The translations under genes and the position numbers were made by a program. From positions 1 to 25,170 of IMG/VR virus record IMGVR_UViG_3300030451_003124: a stretch of DNA of 25,170 nucleotides; one strand, written 5' to 3'. Below, piece after piece: positions 20,417-25,170 of the stretch (position 1 is the first letter of the stretch; every line of letters begins with the position of its first letter). The DNA comes from a virus. The notes under the pieces were generated by a model that was given only the letters and a program-made list of their open reading frames with translations, searched no databases and was not told the DNA's origin.

Positions 20417-23400
20417 ATCACCTCCTTGAACAGGCTCTTGCTCTGACCGATGGGTTTGGCATAGCCGCCGCTCGCATTGACACCGATGTATCCCAATCCG
20501 CCTTGATTGTTTCCTATAACGAAGCCTTGGTTGTTTATGTTCCTGACTAGCATCTTGTATGCGGCGACGACATGCACCCTGCCGCCGACAGACATCTCCA
20601 CGACATCTACGATGGACCCAGCATTCTCCTCCAGTGGCTCGCTGTTCCCAGATACAGTCTGCAAGTCGGATAGTATGCCCTCTATGCCCTTCTCGTATTG
20701 TGCGATGATGAAGTCGGAGGTCAGTGTCGAGTAATTGTGGAGAGCCTCAAAGACTGCAAAGTCGCCAGATAGGTTGTGGGTTGGGAACTCCACGGAGACT
20801 ATCTCTCCGGGTTGTATCATGGTTGACCTCAATGCGCCCTTGACTGTGATGACTGGCGCACCGTTCTCTGTCCTGTGGAGTATGTTCTTGGCGAGCCTGT
20901 GTGCCTCTGCCTTGGTCTTTATTCCGGGGACCTCCTTCCTTAGGGTCCTGACGAGTTCTGAGTTCGCACCCCTGCTGGCGTCCGACTTCATCCTCTCCAA
21001 GTCCTTGATGACGACGAATGCCCTTTCATTGGCCGCTGACGAGTCTCCGACCACGATGATCTCATTGGGCGAATCGAGCATCTTGCTCACAGATATGTCC
21101 AATATGCCATTCGCCATGCCGAGGATGTTGCCCTTGTGGGTGAATGAGTCGGATGAGTAGATGAGTCCACCAGACCTCTCATTGACGAGTTGTTTGCCAT
21201 CTATCTGGCTCAATGATGAGATGACTTCCATAATGTTCAGTCCTATGCTCTTTCTGGCCGTGAATGTAGGAGAGTGATCGTTTATCAATCTCAGACTTGG
21301 ATGAGCATTCAGTGTATTGCTGACCTCCCTATCCTTGCCGACGAGATTGACGCTGGGCGTCACGTTGTATGCGGCCAACTCAGGCGAGGCGTCGTTGAGC
21401 ATGTGCATGACTGCATCCGATGTCCTGATGCCAACATGTCCCAACTGCCCCAAGAGAGCCATTCCGGGGGACATGCCGAAGTCAGACAGGCTGTCGGCAT
21501 CTATGTTCCTGAATCTCAGTATGGTGGATATGTCGTCGCTCTCCACACCAGCGACCCTTAGTCTCGTCCCTGTGCTATCGACTAGGTAAGGGGCAAACCT
21601 GTCCGCTGTGATCGTTTGCCCATCATGCCTCAGTGTCGATATCTGATCCTGAACAGACTTGATCTTGGCTGTGGTCGCACCATCCTCTACCATTACTGGT
21701 CGCTGACTGGTCATGTAGAAGTCAGATGGATCATACTCAAGCAGGCCCCTGAATGATAGGCTGGTCTGTCTCACAGCATCATTGGTGGCATCATAGCGCC
21801 TCCATGAGTCAGAAACCTGCTTCATGGCTACGACGGCGTTGTCAACGAAGGTGGGGGCAATCAGATGTGGGTGGGTCAGGGCTCTCATATCAGTCAGGGC
21901 AGATGGGCTTGAGACAGTTGTATATCGGGCAACGTAGCCCTTGAGAGATGATATTCCTGTGCTGTTCGTCACACCCGTTATACGGTTCCCAGACTTCCCG
22001 GTATATGCTATCTTACCAGCGTTCACGACGAATAGGCTACCGCTGGATGGGAGCATAGAGGCATCGTCCAAGAGAAGCGTAGTGCCGCTGTGTTCAACCA
22101 CAGTGAATGATGGATACAGCCTCGCAGCAGTGTCATTGTGCTTCCTGCTTATCTCCTCTGGCAGCGTGTGTCTGGCGAAGTCGCCACCGACACCTGTCCC
22201 GTCATTGGCGTATCTCGACTCAGACTGGTGTATAAACTCGCCACCACCGGGATGAGTGGTCTGAGAGTATCTGGGTTCTATCTCAGGGTTGAATGAGCCA
22301 TCTATGGTCTTTCTAGCAGCGTCTGACTTGAAGAACTGCAACATGGCTGTGGATGGTATCAGATGATAAACGACATCATGCTCATTGGCGTCTGGGTATT
22401 CGATCTGGAATGCACCATCTGCTGTGCTGATGAAGTCCAGTGTCCCTAGATTCATGTCCAGATTAGCCTCAAAGACGCCATATCTGTTGTCCCTAGTCAA
22501 TACCAGATCCTCGTAGTCACCACTCTCAAACTTCACACGGGCTCCATGGACCCAGCCATCCTGCAACTGCTGTGATGCGAATCCGAACATCTTCAGGGGC
22601 CTCACTAGGCGAACGTAGTAATCCACATGCTTCCTCCTTGGATGGGAGATCATGCCTGCGCCTGAGTTGCCATCTATCTCCGTTGATATCGAACCATCCT
22701 CTGTCCTGTTGAGATATGTCTTCCTGAGTATGTATGCTCCTCCCCAAGAAGGTAGATCAGCCGAACCTCTGACAGACCATGTGTCTTTGGCATACTGCTC
22801 CGCTGTGACGGATAGGGATGAGCCTCCCTTCGATGCATTGGTGTCAGGGCTCCACACTGGCTTGGTGTGTTGGCCGGAGATGGTCTGGGACGAGGGGGAG
22901 GAGGGGTCGAGGGTCATGCCCTTGGTCGTGAATCTGGTGTTTATCGTCCATGATGGCGTCACAGGGAACTGCTGCCCGATGCCAAGGTCGCTGTTGAGCG
23001 AGTATGCCTTCGTGCCCACAACGGCATACTCCACGTTGGCATTGCTGTTCCTCTCGCTCTCTGTCTCGATCACTAGACCGAGCCTTGGTTCGCTTCTTCC
23101 CTGCACGTTCCTGTGATCTGCTATCTCGGACAGTGGGATGGGCGTCAGTGAGTTGATCGTGCTGTTGGTGTGAGAGCCCTGTCCCCATCCGCTGGTGGGG
23201 TAGTGCGTGTTGGACGACGAGTGATCGACTGCGGAGGCGTTGACGTGCAGCGCATTGCCCCTCAGATGGAAGAAGCCACCAGTGATGCCGAAGTTCGTGG
23301 AACTGACCGCTGCCTTGGAGTTGGCTTGGCTGTATGACGAGGATCCTGTGTATTGGATCAGATCGATGTATGGGTCAGATCCCTTGTTCAAGGGGATGCC

Positions 23401-25170
23401 CTTCAATGGTTGATTGGCAGTTGCATTCGGATCCGCTATCGGCTCCCATGCACCAGATGCTAATGCCGTAGGCGTCACTAGGCCAAGAGATTCATTCTTC
23501 AATTTAGCACCGAAACCAATAGACTGCTCGGCTGAAGAGGGTCTGCTGTTGGATCTTCTGACAGCATTTGAGAAGACAGTTGACTCTGCTGTGTGCGCTG
23601 ATGAGACGAACCCAATGGGAACAGATCTCTCGACTCCAGAGTATGCAGATGGGAATCCCCATGATGCGCCATACGTCGTTGCATTGGGCATGACTTGCAT
23701 GGAATCGTGGATTCCACCATCAAATCTCGCTTTCCCATACACTGAGTCTTGTGATGCCTGTGTCTCTGTCGGATCGCCTGCGAGCATATCTAGCGCATCA
23801 CTAGATGTTCTGAAGCCGAATGCCCTCACAGGCAGTCTTCTGCTTGTATCATATGCTACCATATGATCAATGGATGCGAGGTATCTACTGACGTTTGCAT
23901 CATATGTGACACCACCATATGTTGACTCTGGGTTCACACCATCGCCTATACCCTCGCCTCGACTATACCTTGTCGAAGAATATGCGTCAAGAAGACGTAA
24001 TGTGCCCGATGCCTCTCTCACAGTGGTATGTCCCATCAAGACGCTGTTGGCAGACTTGAGCCCGGTTATGTTCCCATGACCGCCTGCATTCAGGCCGTTG
24101 TAGCCATAGTTCTGCATCCATTGGACCGCATAGAGCCTCTCAAAGGGTTGTGCGTTGGCAGGCGTCCCAGAAGTGCCTCCAGAGAAGTTTCTGAGCAGAA
24201 GACCCTTGGTAGCGGGGTAGTTGTAGCCTCTAGGCATCCCAGACTCCCTGTATCTGAAGGTCAAGAAGTGTTCTCTCGATGCGCCGAGGAGGGCTGGATG
24301 GCTGTATTCCGCCAGCCAAGTGCATAGGAACGCATCTGGAGTGCCACCAGAGGCGCAGTCCCCTGCTTTTATGAGTCCAAAGTCGGTATATACCGACGAT
24401 ATACTGCCTCCATTCGCCCCCAAAGCGGCCAAATTTGCGTATTCTGGATCGTGGACTAGGAGGGGTGGGACCGTCGCCAACTCCGTTGCGACTCTTGGAT
24501 AGATAATCCCCTCTTCCAGCCCAGAAACGAAGTAATCGCCGTTCTCCTCGTAAATCACTGGTGCGAAGGGCCTTCCTCCTCCCATGGTGTAGTCGTTGAG
24601 AATGAAGCCGTTGACCATAAACTCGCTACAAGCCGTGTCTGAGGCCATTGCAGCCGATAGAGTCAGTCTGGTAGCCCCAGCCACAGAGAGGCCGCTGTGG
24701 ACGCTTGGAGAGGCCCTCCTGACCGTCTGTGAGACTCCATCGACGTTCGTCTGCTCCTGACCCGGTGCGATCAGATAGTCAACGTCCATCGTCGTGGATT
24801 GACCAGATAGCCTGTAATTGTCCATTTCAAGGTCTGGGAGGCCATCTGAGGCGAAGGAACCAGTTGCCCTGTATGTTGACACCCCCTTGACCTCAAGCGT
24901 GTCCAGTTCAAGGATAGTCGTGCTATTCGTGGACTTTGCCGATGCGAAGCCGATGTGCTTGTGTTCCGACTCGCCCTCATAGAGAAGCGTGTATGCCGAT
25001 CCGTGGCTCCTGTGCAACTGTCTTCGCATGGCCTCTGGCGTCCCCCTGTGGGTCAGAGGGGTGACGAAGGAGTGGCCCTGTCGGGCGAAGCGGATGCGGT
25101 GGTGGGGGAAGGGGTAGCCCGTGGCTGTGCCGTTGTTGGTCTGCGTCAGCACCGATCCCCTCTCGGCGTG
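20413..25170 (-). CDS. Very large tail/baseplate hub-like virion protein, 5' end outside window (more than 1,579 aa)
   Basis: On the minus strand the frame is open to the right edge. A GTG at 25152 could be a start, but no stop lies between it and the edge, so I treat the gene as partial. The sequence is Ser/Thr/Gly/Asn-rich and beta-type for most of its length, with very few cysteines. Near the C-terminus, 'TVKGALRSTMIQPGEIVSVEFPTHNLSGDFAVFEALHNYS' compares with the end of phage tail-hub or Tal-like proteins ('xxPGxxVxVxxxxxxLxGxYxVxxVxH'). An adhesion or hub function is inferred. No endopeptidase or lysozyme motif was seen. The stop overlaps the AT-rich tagged gene. Confidence 0.6.
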   Translation of the reverse strand, partial: HAERGSVLTQTNNGTATGYPFPHHRIRFARQGHSFVTPLTHRGTPEAMRRQLHRSHGSAYTLLYEGESEHKHIGFASAKSTNSTTILELDTLEVKGVSTYRATGSFASDGLPDLEMDNYRLSGQSTTMDVDYLIAPGQEQTNVDGVSQTVRRASPSVHSGLSVAGATRLTLSAAMASDTACSEFMVNGFILNDYTMGGGRPFAPVIYEENGDYFVSGLEEGIIYPRVATELATVPPLLVHDPEYANLAALGANGGSISSVYTDFGLIKAGDCASGGTPDAFLCTWLAEYSHPALLGASREHFLTFRYRESGMPRGYNYPATKGLLLRNFSGGTSGTPANAQPFERLYAVQWMQNYGYNGLNAGGHGNITGLKSANSVLMGHTTVREASGTLRLLDAYSSTRYSRGEGIGDGVNPESTYGGVTYDANVSRYLASIDHMVAYDTSRRLPVRAFGFRTSSDALDMLAGDPTETQASQDSVYGKARFDGGIHDSMQVMPNATTYGASWGFPSAYSGVERSVPIGFVSSAHTAESTVFSNAVRRSNSRPSSAEQSIGFGAKLKNESLGLVTPTALASGAWEPIADPNATANQPLKGIPLNKGSDPYIDLIQYTGSSSYSQANSKAAVSSTNFGITGGFFHLRGNALHVNASAVDHSSSNTHYPTSGWGQGSHTNSTINSLTPIPLSEIADHRNVQGRSEPRLGLVIETESERNSNANVEYAVVGTKAYSLNSDLGIGQQFPVTPSWTINTRFTTKGMTLDPSSPSSQTISGQHTKPVWSPDTNASKGGSSLSVTAEQYAKDTWSVRGSADLPSWGGAYILRKTYLNRTEDGSISTEIDGNSGAGMISHPRRKHVDYYVRLVRPLKMFGFASQQLQDGWVHGARVKFESGDYEDLVLTRDNRYGVFEANLDMNLGTLDFISTADGAFQIEYPDANEHDVVYHLIPSTAMLQFFKSDAARKTIDGSFNPEIEPRYSQTTHPGGGEFIHQSESRYANDGTGVGGDFARHTLPEEISRKHNDTAARLYPSFTVVEHSGTTLLLDDASMLPSSGSLFVVNAGKIAYTGKSGNRITGVTNSTGISSLKGYVARYTTVSSPSALTDMRALTHPHLIAPTFVDNAVVAMKQVSDSWRRYDATNDAVRQTSLSFRGLLEYDPSDFYMTSQRPVMVEDGATTAKIKSVQDQISTLRHDGQTITADRFAPYLVDSTGTRLRVAGVESDDISTILRFRNIDADSLSDFGMSPGMALLGQLGHVGIRTSDAVMHMLNDASPELAAYNVTPSVNLVGKDREVSNTLNAHPSLRLINDHSPTFTARKSIGLNIMEVISSLSQIDGKQLVNERSGGLIYSSDSFTHKGNILGMANGILDISVSKMLDSPNEIIVVGDSSAANERAFVVIKDLERMKSDASRGANSELVRTLRKEVPGIKTKAEAHRLAKNILHRTENGAPVITVKGALRSTMIQPGEIVSVEFPTHNLSGDFAVFEALHNYSTLTSDFIIAQYEKGIEGILSDLQTVSGNSEPLEENAGSIVDVVEMSVGGRVHVVAAYKMLVRNINNQGFVIGNNQGGLGYIGVNASGGYAKPIGQSKSLFKEVM

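Noticed and set aside
1-25170. tRNA, rRNA, integrase or att sites
   Set aside because: No tRNA T-arm-like consensus with matching stems, no rRNA-like stretch and no tyrosine or serine recombinase motifs were found by reading. A tRNAscan or Infernal run would settle the RNA part.

Overview
The window reads as part of a tailed double-stranded DNA virus (or closely related provirus) of an archaeon. The replication genes are archaeal/eukaryotic in type: an archaeo-eukaryotic primase (PriS-like) carrying a PriL-type Fe-S C-terminus, an XPF/ERCC4-type nuclease with helix-hairpin-helix motifs, a Cas4/RecB-type Fe-S nuclease, an ATP-dependent DNA-ligase-like protein and an RPA-like OB-fold protein. 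Tail-type structural genes lie on the opposite strand. Arginine is mostly AGG/AGA and isoleucine is often ATA. Many genes have strong AGGAGGTGAT-type ribosome binding sites. This fits a euryarchaeal or Thermoplasmatota-like host, for example a relative of the marine group II 'magroviruses', but that assignment is inference from gene content only. No integrase, tRNA, rRNA, CRISPR array or insertion sequence was seen.

Layout. (1) About 1-8331, + strand: a tightly packed early-type block of some twenty mostly small, mostly unrecognised genes, chained by ATGA/GTGA/TGATG overlaps. Many carry paired CxxC zinc-ribbon motifs or predicted DNA-binding folds (SANT/Myb-like, winged helix, possible TFB-like cyclin fold). 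It ends with a ligase homologue that has lost the catalytic lysine. (2) About 8391-16385, + strand: a replication/recombination block with OB-fold SSB candidate, RecA-core (Sak4-like) ATPase, Cas4-like nuclease, primase, small acidic protein, XPF-like nuclease, AAA+-like ATPase with winged helix (helicase candidate), a DEDD-exonuclease-like protein and a zinc ribbon. (3) 16423-18176, + strand: five small, often basic or cysteine-rich proteins that look virion-associated (DUF5872-like and DUF6321-like segments). (4) 18178-25170, - strand: four tail or baseplate-type genes, read toward the + strand block. They include a very large protein of more than 1,579 residues that runs off the right edge. 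The two blocks converge with one base between their stop codons.

The strongest candidate for something undescribed is a short peptide, F-[DEN]-[KA]-A-W-x-[ILV]-x-[KR]. It occurs at or near the N-terminus of four otherwise dissimilar proteins and inside a fifth, on both sides of the strand switch, with different codons in each copy. It looks like a shared docking or packaging tag. Other points of interest are the inactive ligase, the degenerate exonuclease, the primase fusion, the possible viral TFB-like factor, three copies of a GAGAGG-plus-TATA element directly after stop codons, and two strong hairpins inside one coding sequence. All functional statements come from reading motifs by eye; no database search was possible.
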